This document shows, in pieces, positions 7,560 to 15,473 of a stretch of DNA of 64,000 nucleotides. The stretch is from Funiculus sociatus GB2-C1. Lineage in GTDB: Bacteria > Cyanobacteriota > Cyanobacteriia > Cyanobacteriales > FACHB-T130. The position numbers and the translations under genes are program-made. The DNA lies in NCBI RefSeq assembly GCF_039962115.1, contig NZ_JAMPKJ010000032.1:1-64000 (forward strand), given 5' to 3'. Positions within the stretch are counted from its first letter, which is position 1. Each line of letters opens with the position of its first letter. Below the pieces are notes generated by a model that was not told the origin of the DNA, did not search any database, and saw nothing but the letters and a program-made list of their open reading frames with translations.

Positions 7560-9593
7560 TCAGAGCAGCCGCCACTGTGACTCACCAAATATCGGTACCC
7601 ACTCCCCAGAGTCCAACTTAAAAGCCCAGTACCCCTGCCGTGGGGGATTAGGAATTGAAACCATCACCGCCTCTACCCATTCAATTGTTTGGTCTAAATG
7701 CGTACCCGTAATTTGCTGAATCAGGCATTTTTTGCCAATAGGTGCAGCGCCATTTTGTGCTTGAGATATGGAAGACACATCAGGATTGTCAAGATTACCT
7801 CCAACGGGTATTAAGCGAGGATTTTCACTCATGGGAGAGGATGCGATCGCATCCTCCTTTAAAACAGGTTGCGACTGTACAACTTCAGTTTGCACAACTT
7901 CAGTTTCTAGCACGGGGCCGTTAGAGGTCATTACCACGCCAGGGGTTTCTCTGACCCACCTCTCGATATTGATCCGATTCTTCATTCGCCGCCACTCAAG
8001 ACGCTTCACCTGCACCTGGATAAACAGCGGTACCTCAGAAGACGGCTCAACGGCCTTTTCCTCCCCGTACCCCTCTTTGAAGTCAGATCCGGCTGCCTCT
8101 GGATGCCTTTGAGGGGCATCCGAGGCAGACAGCGCATGTACAACCTTCATATAGGGGGGGGGTGTAGGAATTTCTGGCGAATCCTGTGCTGATAAGGGTT
8201 CTGGCTCTTCTATCAGGTTTTCTAATGGCTCAACTAGAGCTATTTCGGACTCAGTAGAAGTGTTTGAAACTGTCTCTGGTTGGTTTATTTCACACCTTTG
8301 GTTGTGGCGTTTTGGATGCCACAAGTCTAAATAGGATTGCTTATATAAAGTTTTGTGACTAATCGTTACTCCAAACAGTTGCTTGGTTGTGGCAATCAGG
8401 GCTTTAGCTCTTGCTGTGGCAGCCGTGGGCAGGGTCTGAGTCGCTTCTAGGTGGGATAGGGCGTTTTTTACCCGCTCTTGGGCTTGGGCGCTGCGTTGCT
8501 CGTTAATGCGATCGCTCAACGGTACTATGTTGTTGGCTGCGCCGGAGCTGGTGTCTTTATTGAATGTGTCGGAGTATGTACGAGACCGCTTTGGATGGCT
8601 GCAATAAGGAACATAGAAGCTTTCTGCTGCATGCGCCCATTCTTTTGCTCTTTTTCCAATTTCATGTTGATGGGAGCAGTATTGCTGATAACCTGGGGCG
8701 TTGATTGCGGTCTTTTCAATGTGGTTTATTAGTTGTTGACCGCTGAGGGCTAGCCATACAACACCATAAGTGCCAAAGTCTTTCAAGAGTTCGTTGGTCT
8801 GCCCTGGCGCTGTCCAACCTTCGCTAATCCGAGTTTCTAAGTGTTGTTTCCAAACTTTGGCTTTAGAAGTTGTGTTGGGGTGGTAGGAGAGTTTTTGACG
8901 TTGTAGGGCGGCGGCTAGTGCTTCTCTCAACTGGGACATATCCTGCTTTGTGGCGTGCATAGAAGCTACGTCCAGGAAGCGGGAGATGTCGTTGGTGAGG
9001 GGTTGGAGGTCAGTGTCCAGCAGGTAGGAGCCTACTTGGAGGGGCAAGCGATGTCCGTTGTAATTGGTGGGTTTTCCTTTGCTGTAGGGTTTGGCGTTGG
9101 GGAAGGTTTCTAGTTGTCCGGCGCTTAGTTGCAATCCTTGATCTTGGAGGGCGAATTTAATGGCACAGGCTAACGCTAGGGTGGGTACTGGCTCTGATAA
9201 GAAGAAGTAAATATGTAACCCGCCGCTACTGCTGGACTGGACGGGTAGGTGGCGACATAGCCCAATTTTCTCGGCTGCTTGAATGATTAATTGAAATTTC
9301 TCTGGGTCATTGTTGGGGTGGTAGTCGCTACCTCTATCGATATCTATGAGTGCGTAGCGAGTCTCCGTGTCAAATCGCAACCCTAGGATGATGTTCGGGT
9401 CTTTGTACGTTTCCCAGAGATTGCGGGGTTCGAGGGGGTAGCTGTTCTGTGTTGTCCACTGGGGTTTATTCCCTGGCTCTGGTACGGGAGCTGATATAAA
9501 ACTCCACTGGTGATTAAAATATTCGCAAAATCTTGCTCCCACTGGGTCGGCTGGTTTCAACCCTATAGTTTTTCTGGCTGCTACTGCAACCAT
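7560..9593 (-). CDS. Archaeo-eukaryotic-type primase, plasmid replication protein
   Basis: About 677 residues. The start was moved to the internal ATG that follows GGAGG at proper spacing. The N-terminal 220 residues carry the two hallmarks of the AEP primase fold: the metal-binding acidic pair in ALIDIDRGS (near residues 84 and 86) and the SSSSGGLHIYF strand with its His near residue 127. The region around TATARAKALIATTKQLFG looks like a helix-turn-helix. The C-terminal third is low-complexity and acidic. Primases of this type are found on cyanobacterial plasmids and integrated elements, where they prime or start replication. The distance to parA-parB is short, fitting a plasmid backbone. 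The family was assigned from motifs only. Confidence 0.7.
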   Translation of the reverse strand: MVAVAARKTIGLKPADPVGARFCEYFNHQWSFISAPVPEPGNKPQWTTQNSYPLEPRNLWETYKDPNIILGLRFDTETRYALIDIDRGSDYHPNNDPEKFQLIIQAAEKIGLCRHLPVQSSSSGGLHIYFFLSEPVPTLALACAIKFALQDQGLQLSAGQLETFPNAKPYSKGKPTNYNGHRLPLQVGSYLLDTDLQPLTNDISRFLDVASMHATKQDMSQLREALAAALQRQKLSYHPNTTSKAKVWKQHLETRISEGWTAPGQTNELLKDFGTYGVVWLALSGQQLINHIEKTAINAPGYQQYCSHQHEIGKRAKEWAHAAESFYVPYCSHPKRSRTYSDTFNKDTSSGAANNIVPLSDRINEQRSAQAQERVKNALSHLEATQTLPTAATARAKALIATTKQLFGVTISHKTLYKQSYLDLWHPKRHNQRCEINQPETVSNTSTESEIALVEPLENLIEEPEPLSAQDSPEIPTPPPYMKVVHALSASDAPQRHPEAAGSDFKEGYGEEKAVEPSSEVPLFIQVQVKRLEWRRMKNRINIERWVRETPGVVMTSNGPVLETEVVQTEVVQSQPVLKEDAIASSPMSENPRLIPVGGNLDNPDVSSISQAQNGAAPIGKKCLIQQITGTHLDQTIEWVEAVMVSIPNPPRQGYWAFKLDSGEWVPIFGESQWRLL

Positions 9594-9764
9594 AATAGAT
9601 GCCTCCATCGCTTATGTGTCGCGTAGAAACGGATAGAGGCGATCTATTTTCGGCTTCAACTTGTTGTAACAAAGTTATAATTCTTGCTACGATAAAGCCA
9701 GCGCGGGTTAGCTATAAGCCGCCCAGATGGTGATTGAACTTTCCCGAGTCTTGCACCTTCTGAG

Positions 9765-9962
9765 CTAGAAGCCTCTAGCCCGTTCTACAAAATTTAATAT
9801 TTGTTTTTTTGATTTAAGGGAGTCTAGGATGCTTTCCAATTCAGCAATTTGCTGTTTAAGGAGTGTAACCTTGGCTCCTTTTGCTTTCTTCCCTGCAAAT
9901 AGTCCTTCTCCTTCTAACTAATTCGTTTATGGGCAAGCCCGATAAGGTACTCAAAAGCTTTT
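9765..9962 (-). pseudogene. Broken coding remnant behind the RHH gene
   Basis: Directly after the stop of the ribbon-helix-helix gene, another frame reads LAKKAFEYLIGLAHKRIS and then a stop, followed by GLFAGKKAKGAKVTLLKQQI and a heptad-like helix ending in FVERARGF. There is no start codon for this second piece. The picture fits an ancestral longer protein, RHH domain plus a coiled-coil tail, broken by a frameshift and a nonsense change. It may also be an unrelated decayed gene. Confidence 0.4.
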
Positions 9963-10172
9963 TTAGCTAGTGGACTCCTCCGGCTTTGATACTGGAATAA
10001 CGCCACGACCGATGCGTTCCATCAGTTCGGAGCGAGAGACATCCCACGCTTTAGCTAACTCATCTAAACCCTCAATGCCAGTGGGAGTCAGGGTGAAATT
10101 TACCCGTTTCTTCATCTCATCATAGAAGGCGGGTTCTCCTTTCGTGCGCGGTCTTTTGCCTCCTTTCTTCAT
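9963..10172 (-). CDS. Small ribbon-helix-helix-like regulator
   Basis: About 69 residues from an ATG that opens MKKGGKRPRTKGEPAFYDEM; a start 60 bases upstream would run through the probable operator. After a basic N-terminus, KRVNFTLTPTGIEGLDELAKAWDVSRSELMERIG has the strand, helix, turn, helix pattern of CopG-type proteins. Two direct copies of TCAAGTATAYATTTG lie just upstream of the start, a good position for autorepression. It is likely a plasmid copy-number or partition-type regulator. The 3' side carries what looks like a severed continuation of the gene. Confidence 0.65.
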   Translation of the reverse strand: MKKGGKRPRTKGEPAFYDEMKKRVNFTLTPTGIEGLDELAKAWDVSRSELMERIGRGVIPVSKPEESTS

Positions 10173-10182
10173 AGCGTTCTTC

Positions 10183-10257
10183 TCAAGTATACATTTGCTT
10201 GTCCTCTTCAAGACTTTTGGTAGTAATATCAAGTCAACCTAATCAAGTATATATTTG
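10183..10257. promoter_or_regulatory. Putative operator: two TCAAGTATAYATTTG repeats
   Basis: TCAAGTATACATTTG at 10183-10197 and TCAAGTATATATTTG at 10243-10257 differ by one base and are 60 bases apart, close to a whole number of helical turns. They precede the RHH gene on the minus strand by about 11 bases and lie between divergent genes, as expected for an RHH operator. Confidence 0.5.
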
Positions 10258-10339
10258 AGAGTGAACCAAGGCGACTGGCGGTCAACCTCTGCCCTAGCTA
10301 ACCTCTTTCCACTTGTCAAGTTTAGAGGACAAATTAATA

Positions 10340-10483
10340 ATGACAGAGAACTTACGACAGAAGCAAACGGATAGCTTGTCTACCTATCAGCAAGCCCTAA
10401 ACGATTCTTGCATCACAGATCTGGTAGAAAAACTCAGCGACTGCTCTAATCGCGCCACAAAAAGTGACATAATCACTTGCTAG
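10340..10483 (+). CDS. Small protein upstream of the integrase
   Basis: A 47-residue reading frame starting MTENLRQKQTDSLSTYQQAL and ending SDIITC. TAGAGGA lies about 10 bases upstream of the ATG, a good ribosome site, and the stop is less than 30 bases from the integrase start. It has three Cys and no recognised domain. It could be a real leader gene of the integrase transcript or a chance frame. Confidence 0.4.
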   Translation: MTENLRQKQTDSLSTYQQALNDSCITDLVEKLSDCSNRATKSDIITC

Positions 10484-10510
10484 AAACGCTTTCCGAGCAA
10501 GTAATTAGTG

Positions 10511-11485
10511 ATGGGTGACTCCAAAACCACGACTTCTATCCCAGAGGAGTCTTCTTTAGCGCTGACTGTGCCACTGCCCTTGACGCGACATCCGGCACAC
10601 GTCTATCTCACGTCTTTGGGGCAGGGGTCAAGACAGACGATGCGGGGTTCTCTCAACGCGATCGCATCAATGCTGACATTTGGAGAGTGTGATGTGATGA
10701 CTCTCGATTGGGCCAAGCTGCGGTATCAGCACACGGCAGCGGTGAGGGCTGTTTTAATAGAGAAGTATAGCCCCGCCACAGTCAACAAAATGCTAACGGC
10801 GTTGAAAAGAGTGTTGCAGGAGGCTCTCAAATTGGAGTTACTCTCGGAAAAAGACTATAAGTTAGCGACTGACCTGCGCCCAGTTCCCGGCAGCAAAGGT
10901 TTGAGAGGTCGCGCTTTGAGTCGGGACGAGATCGCGGCTCTTGTTAAAGTCTGCCAAAACGATTCCACGCCCACTGGGACAAGGGACGCGGCATTGATTG
11001 CCATCTTGCGGGGGTCTGGAGTGCGTCGCCGGGAGTTAGTCAATCTGGATAAGAGTGATTTTTACCCCTCAAAGGGAGCGATTGAAGTTCGCGATGGGAA
11101 GGGAGGGAAAGACCGGACGGTGTACCTGTCTACTCAGGCAATTCGGGTGGTGTTAAATTGGTTAGCGGTTCGGGGTGACGCTCCTGGTCCGTTGTTGTGT
11201 CCGGTGAGTAAAGGCAAGCGAGTCACCATCAGACGGCTCACCTCGCAGTCCGTGTTATTCATTCTGCAAAAACGAGGAGAAGAGGCGGATGTTGCTGATT
11301 TCAGTACCCACGATTTCCGCCGAACTTTTATCTCTGACCTGCTAGATGCGGGTGTGGACCTGGTAACGGTTCAACGCCTTGCGGGGCACTCCGACCCCAG
11401 TACCAGTTCCCGCTACGACAGAAGACCTGAAGCGGTGAAGCGACGGGCGGTGGAACTTTTGGACTTGCCGGGGCTTTCTGAATAG
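10511..11485 (+). CDS. Tyrosine recombinase / integrase (XerC-like)
   Basis: A full-length recombinase of about 324 residues with an N-terminal core-binding domain and the complete active site: Arg in GSGVRRREL, Lys in DGKGGKDR, His and Arg in STHDFRRT, His in AGHSDPSTS, and Tyr in SSRYDRR. All residues are in consensus context, so it should be active, unlike the 604-residue relative at 5.3 kb. GTG at 10508 or ATG at 10511 can start it. It stands just upstream of parA-parB in the same direction, a typical plasmid arrangement for resolving dimers or for integration. Confidence 0.9.
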   Translation: MGDSKTTTSIPEESSLALTVPLPLTRHPAHVYLTSLGQGSRQTMRGSLNAIASMLTFGECDVMTLDWAKLRYQHTAAVRAVLIEKYSPATVNKMLTALKRVLQEALKLELLSEKDYKLATDLRPVPGSKGLRGRALSRDEIAALVKVCQNDSTPTGTRDAALIAILRGSGVRRRELVNLDKSDFYPSKGAIEVRDGKGGKDRTVYLSTQAIRVVLNWLAVRGDAPGPLLCPVSKGKRVTIRRLTSQSVLFILQKRGEEADVADFSTHDFRRTFISDLLDAGVDLVTVQRLAGHSDPSTSSRYDRRPEAVKRRAVELLDLPGLSE

Positions 11486-11577
11486 CCGATTCTTGTGAAA
11501 TTGGGGAGAGGAGATATCAATGCTAAAGAAGCGTAACTAATAATAGAGGAAGGGGGGAAACTGCCTTAAACTACCCT

Positions 11578-12351
11578 GTGTTGCTACTGTATCAGCCTGT
11601 GCCCAAGATTATCTCCCTGTTTAATCAGGCGGGTGGAACAGGTAAAACCACCCTGACACAGAACTTAGGTTATCAGCTTACCCAACGGGGACATAATGTG
11701 TTGCTAGTTGATATTGATCCACAAGCATCACTAACTGCATTCATGGGTTTAGAACCGTTTGAGTTGTCGCAAACGATCGCGGACGCATTACTTAAAGATG
11801 CTCCACTCCCAGTTCATCGACAGCTTCATGGCATGGATTTAGTTCCTTCAAACATTCTCCTTTCCGCCGCCGAGGTACAGCTTCACTCCGCGCTCGCTCG
11901 TGAATGGAGGCTTAAGCAAGTTCTCTCGTCTGTTCAGAACAACTATAATTTCATACTGGTTGATTGCCCTCCTACACTGGGAATTTTCAGTATTGTGAGT
12001 CTGGTGGCTTCAACCCATGTACTTGTCCCGATTCAGACTCACTTCAAAGCGTTTCTGGGTGTAGAACTCCTTCTCGACTCTATTCGTCAGGTAAGAGAAC
12101 GTATTAATCCAGAACTGGCTATTATTGGTGTAGTTCCGATGATGCACGAGAGCCGCACTAGCCAAGGGAAAGTCATTCTAGATGGTATAAAAGAGCAACT
12201 CGGCAGGGTAGCGCCCATCTTTCCGGCTATTCCCAGAGCGATCGCTTTTGCTGATGCTTCGATGGAGCGAAAACCACTAGCCGTCTATGACCCTAAGCAT
12301 CCGGCTGTGCCGCTCCTTGAATTTATTGCTCAGAGATTGGAGAAAGACTAA
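11578..12351 (+). CDS. parA: ParA-type partition ATPase
   Basis: A 257-residue ATPase with the Walker A box NQAGGTGKTTLT near residues 16-27, the VDIDPQAS switch strand and VDCPPTLG. These are the marks of ParA/Soj partition proteins, which form ATP-dependent patterns on the nucleoid and move ParB-bound DNA. It begins with GTG, and a second GTG seven codons in (before PKIISLFNQ) is possible. An AGGAAGGGGGG stretch lies upstream. It overlaps parB by one base, so the pair is translationally coupled. Confidence 0.9.
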   Translation: MLLLYQPVPKIISLFNQAGGTGKTTLTQNLGYQLTQRGHNVLLVDIDPQASLTAFMGLEPFELSQTIADALLKDAPLPVHRQLHGMDLVPSNILLSAAEVQLHSALAREWRLKQVLSSVQNNYNFILVDCPPTLGIFSIVSLVASTHVLVPIQTHFKAFLGVELLLDSIRQVRERINPELAIIGVVPMMHESRTSQGKVILDGIKEQLGRVAPIFPAIPRAIAFADASMERKPLAVYDPKHPAVPLLEFIAQRLEKD

Positions 12352-13274
12352 TGGCTGTCAAGAAGTCCGGGCGAACGGCTCCAGAGCTAAAGACGCTGGA
12401 TGCTTACCTTAGTAAACCTTCAGAGCCATCCACTTCAAAAGCGCCAATCGATAAGATTCGCCACCCCTTGAAGCAACCCCGTCGCTATTTTGCACCTGAC
12501 AAGCTGGCTCAACTCGTGAAGTCAGTTAAGGAGCATGGCATTTTAGAACCTTTGTTAGTTCGTCCTCTTGAGGCTGGGGAGTACGAGCTGGTTGCCGGGG
12601 AACGACGGCTCCGAGCTGCTCGCGATGCCGGATTAACAGAAGTTCCCATCGTTTCCCGCGCTCTGGATGATAAGCAGGCTCTCCAAATCGCCTTAATGGA
12701 GAATCTTCAGCGAGAAGACCTGAACCCATTGGAAGAGACGGAGGCTGTGCTGGAACTGCTAGCGATTGTTCTGGAATTAGACACTCGCGAGGTGGTGTCT
12801 GTTCTCCACCAGTCCTATAACGCTAAACAACGAGGAATTGAGTTGAATCAGAACGTTCTGATTCAATTGGAGAAGATTGAGTCACTCCTATCTTCAATAG
12901 GACGTTTCAATGCTGGAACCTTTCGTTCTAGTCGTCTTCCCCTACTGAATCTTCCATCGGATGTGCTAGAAGCGCTACGGAAGGGAGAGCTTGAGTACAC
13001 AAAAGCGATGGCGATTGCGCGGGTGAAGGATGAACAGCTTCGGTCTGATTTGCTTTCGTTGGCAATTGCGGAGAACTTATCGCTCAACGAAATCAAGGCA
13101 CATATTAAAGAACTCAAGCCTCAATCAGAATCAACTCCACAGAGGATTATGCTTGAGCGTTTGAGTGAAATTAGTAAGCGTTTACAGAAGAGCAAGACTT
13201 GGGGTGAGAGAAAGAAGAGAGAGCGGATTGCTAGATTGTTGGATGAGTTGGATAAACTGACAAAAGAGAGTTAG
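12351..13274 (+). CDS. parB: ParB/RepB-type partition protein
   Basis: A 307-residue protein with a ParB N-terminal domain: PLKQPRRYF, LVKSVKEHGILEPLLVRP, ELVAGERRLRAARDAGL and the ALMENLQREDLNPLEE arginine-patch region that binds CTP in this family. A helix-turn-helix-like middle part and a basic C-terminus follow. It starts inside the parA stop codon. No clear parS repeat was found around it. It partners ParA to stabilise the element. Confidence 0.9.
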   Translation: MAVKKSGRTAPELKTLDAYLSKPSEPSTSKAPIDKIRHPLKQPRRYFAPDKLAQLVKSVKEHGILEPLLVRPLEAGEYELVAGERRLRAARDAGLTEVPIVSRALDDKQALQIALMENLQREDLNPLEETEAVLELLAIVLELDTREVVSVLHQSYNAKQRGIELNQNVLIQLEKIESLLSSIGRFNAGTFRSSRLPLLNLPSDVLEALRKGELEYTKAMAIARVKDEQLRSDLLSLAIAENLSLNEIKAHIKELKPQSESTPQRIMLERLSEISKRLQKSKTWGERKKRERIARLLDELDKLTKES

Positions 13275-13567
13275 CGAGTGGCTATCCTATCGTGTCAGGG
13301 TGGGAAGACGACATCCCTCATTCTCCTGAGATGAAGCTAAGTTTTGCCGTCAACCGAAATAGTAGTCATAACTGCTAACGGTAGAGCCGTTGCAGCAAGC
13401 GTTGGATGTTCTTGAACGGGACGAAGATGCGGAGTGAGCAGAAGAACTGTCTCTTACTCTACCGCAACAACGTTAAATGCTAGATGGGGTTCAGTCTTTT
13501 GCTGTGCTCTTTGTATAGTGTATTGCCGGGGACACACTACCGTTTGAGAGAGTAGATTTAGGAATGG
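13275..13567. other. Gene-free stretch after parB
   Basis: No convincing gene. One frame reads STEIVVITANGRAVAASVG, faintly like the end of a Phd-type antitoxin, and may be a leftover. No parS-like palindrome, promoter or strong terminator is evident. Confidence 0.4.
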
Positions 13568-14044
13568 TTGTCTATCACTGTGCAGATTGGAATGAATAAT
13601 TCGAGCAACTGGAACACGATTACTGAGTCAAACTTCCCGTGGGAGCGGGAGGCGCTGGACTTCGTGCGTCAGCAGTTCCCTGCACATGAGCCTTATCGAG
13701 CTTGGTCTAATTTTGAGTTTATTGCGACGGATGGCAGTATCAATGAGGTTGATCTGCTTGTCTTCACTCCGCAGGGGTTTTTCCTAATTGAGATTAAAAG
13801 TCGTTCTGGGCGGTTGTTTGGCGATGCAGGAACCTGGACTTGGGAAACAAACGGTAGACTCCATACCAGCAACAACCCGCTAATTGCAACCAATACCAAA
13901 GCTAAAAAGTTGCGATCGCTGCTAGAACGGCAAAGAGCCTGCCGAAGTAGAGGGCAGATTCCGTTTATCGAAGCCTTGGTGTTTTGTTCTGCTCCAGAGC
14001 TTCGCTGTGAACTGCAAGGAACTGCACGATCTACGATCAATTGA
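13568..14044 (+). pseudogene. NERD-domain gene, truncated by an IS remnant
   Basis: The 158 residues present form a NERD (nuclease-related) domain: FPWEREALDFVRQQFPAHE, NEVDLLVFTPQGFFLIEIKS with the Asp and ExK residues expected for a restriction-endonuclease-like core, and a downstream helical part. Such domains usually head much longer defence proteins with kinase or helicase parts. Here the reading frame stops exactly where the IS6-type sequence begins, so the rest is missing. The start is a TTG after AGGA, or an ATG eight codons in. The remaining piece could still be made, but its function is doubtful. Confidence 0.75.
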
Positions 14045-14653
14045 TGGGTGTTGAAGTATGCCCCAGAGTTAGACAAACGAATTCGTCCCCATTTGAATCT
14101 CACGAACGATTCGTGGCGGGTGGATGAAACGTATATCCAGGTCAAGGGAGCGTGGAAATATTTTTATCGAGCGGTGGATTCAGAAGGGGATACCCTAGAT
14201 TTTATGTTGAGCGCGAAGCGGGATGGCAAGGCATCTGCAAGATTTTTTCGTCAAGTGCTCAAAGCCCAGCATACTCAACCGCCACGAGTGATTAACGTGG
14301 ATAAGAATGCTGCCTATCCAGTCGCAATGAAAGCCTTGAAAGCGGGTAAAACAATTGCAGAGCAGACCGAGCTACGGCAGGTGAAATATTTGAATAACGT
14401 GATTGAACAGGATCATAGAGCCATCAAGCGAATCGCTAAACCAATGATGGCGTTCAAATCATTCAACACCGCCAGACTAACCTTGAGCGGAATTGAAGCG
14501 ATGGCGATGATTCGCAAAGGGCAAGTGAACGGAATCGACAAAGGGGACACTATGTCTCAAGCCAAGTTTATTAAAGCAATCTTTTGTGTGAGTGCTTAGG
14601 GAAATACGAACGATACAAATCGTTTATCACTTAAAAGTTCTTGCAACAGAACC
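14045..14653 (+). mobile_element. IS6-family insertion sequence, left end missing
   Basis: The right end is recognisable: GCAACAGAACC at 14643-14653 is the complement of the GGTTCTGTTGC terminus typical of IS6 elements. No left terminus is present; the sequence joins the NERD gene within the transposase coding region. The element is therefore a remnant left by a deletion rather than a clean insertion. Confidence 0.75.
14048..14599 (+). pseudogene. IS6-family transposase, N-terminally truncated
   Basis: The frame keeps the whole DDE catalytic region: WRVDETYIQVKG (first Asp), NVDKNAAYP (second Asp) and NNVIEQDHRAIKR (Glu). It lacks about the first 45-50 residues, including the zinc-finger/HTH part needed to bind the ends, and begins at the conserved WVLKYAPELDKR segment. 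A GTG could start translation but the product would not be a working transposase. Confidence 0.85.
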
Positions 14654-14928
14654 AGCTGCTTTGGGCTAACCAAGCCTATCAAGGACAACTTAGATTGTCT
14701 GTACCCATTGTCTGTTGTTTTACTTGAGTATTGCCAAGCGTACTAAACCAGGATTTGTGGTGTTTCCTCGTCGGCGGGTATTGGAGCGAATTTTTGCAAG
14801 GGAAGGGACGCTACCGTTGTTTGAGTAAAGATTATGAACAACTGCCACAAGTCAGTGAGGCTTTTGTTTATGCTGCTATGACTAGATTGATGCTTCGGCG
14901 GTTAACTTTTACAGTTAAGATGACTTAA
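14654..14928 (+). pseudogene. Decayed IS5-type transposase fragment
   Basis: Pieces in two frames match the C-terminus of IS5-family transposases: WANQAYQGQL, then IAKRTKPGFVVFPRRRVLER, then after a frameshift RYRCLSKDYEQLP and SEAFVYAAMTRLMLRRL. The normal order is kept, but the middle is deleted and the frame broken near the FPRRRVLERIF segment. It abuts the right end of the IS6 remnant. Confidence 0.75.
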
Positions 14929-14960
14929 TTTTTATTTTACAAACAGCCTCTAAAATTGTC

Positions 14961-15038
14961 GGGAGCCGGATGCACCCAAACGCGCACGTTTGGTTTTAAC
15001 TGAAAGGTGCGGGGGATAATACCCTCCATCGACTCAAC
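14961..15038 (+). ncRNA. Group II intron 3' end (domains V-VI), remnant
   Basis: GAGCCGGATGCACCCAAACG followed by CGCACGTTTGGTTTT has the length and layout of a group II intron domain V hairpin: outer stem GAGCCGGA with TTTGGTTT, AAA-containing loop, and the CG bulge. It continues with a GGGGGATAATACCCTC hairpin like domain VI. Several inner pairs are broken or wobble. No reverse transcriptase is present upstream, so only the tail of the intron survives, just before queD. Confidence 0.6.
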
Positions 15039-15083
15039 CAAAATAACCGTAGTTTTAAAAATTAGCTACGAAGGGAGATCAAG

Positions 15084-15473
15084 ATGCCCAAATGGAAACT
15101 GGTAACAGAATTCGCGTTTGACAGCGCCCACTACATCAAAGACTACGATGGTCCCTGCGGTCGGATGCACGGGCATACCTATAAGGTGCGAATCGAGGCA
15201 ACCTCATCTAAGCTCCACTCCTCAGAATACTGCCCTCACTCAGTCATGGTGGCTGATTTCAGAACCTTGCGCTGGGCTAAGCAGGACGTGATGAAGGGAG
15301 GACTGGATCACTGCGTTCTGAATGAAATTTTGCCCCCAGAGTACGAGGCAACGGCTGAGATGATTGCTAAGTATATTTATGACAAAACGAAGAAACAAGT
15401 GCCTGAGGGTGTGCAACTGAAAGTTGCAGTTTCAGAAACTCCTAATTCTTGGGTAGAGTATGAGGATGACTGA
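15084..15473 (+). CDS. queD: 6-carboxy-tetrahydropterin synthase QueD
   Basis: A 129-residue member of the 6-pyruvoyl-tetrahydropterin synthase fold. The zinc ligands are His16 (SAHYI), His29 and His31 (GRMHGHTY); Cys25 is the catalytic Cys two residues before the loop, and GGLDHCVLN and SETPNSW supply the catalytic His/Asp and the pterin-anchoring Glu. QueD turns dihydroneopterin triphosphate into 6-carboxytetrahydropterin, an early step towards preQ0. Its overlap with dpdA shows that here it serves DNA modification. AGGGAG precedes the ATG. queC, queE and folE are absent from the window. Confidence 0.93.
   Translation: MPKWKLVTEFAFDSAHYIKDYDGPCGRMHGHTYKVRIEATSSKLHSSEYCPHSVMVADFRTLRWAKQDVMKGGLDHCVLNEILPPEYEATAEMIAKYIYDKTKKQVPEGVQLKVAVSETPNSWVEYEDD

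Noticed and set aside
13351-13412. Possible Phd-type antitoxin remnant (EIVVITANGRAVAA)
   Set aside because: Too short, no start, no partner toxin; mentioned only in the gap note.
13693-14145. 150-residue frame antisense across the NERD/IS6 junction
   Set aside because: It spans an insertion junction and both underlying genes are on the plus strand.
14731-14928. A separate 65-residue gene
   Set aside because: Its C-terminal half matches an IS5-type transposase and its N-terminal half is the same transposase in another frame; it is a fragment.
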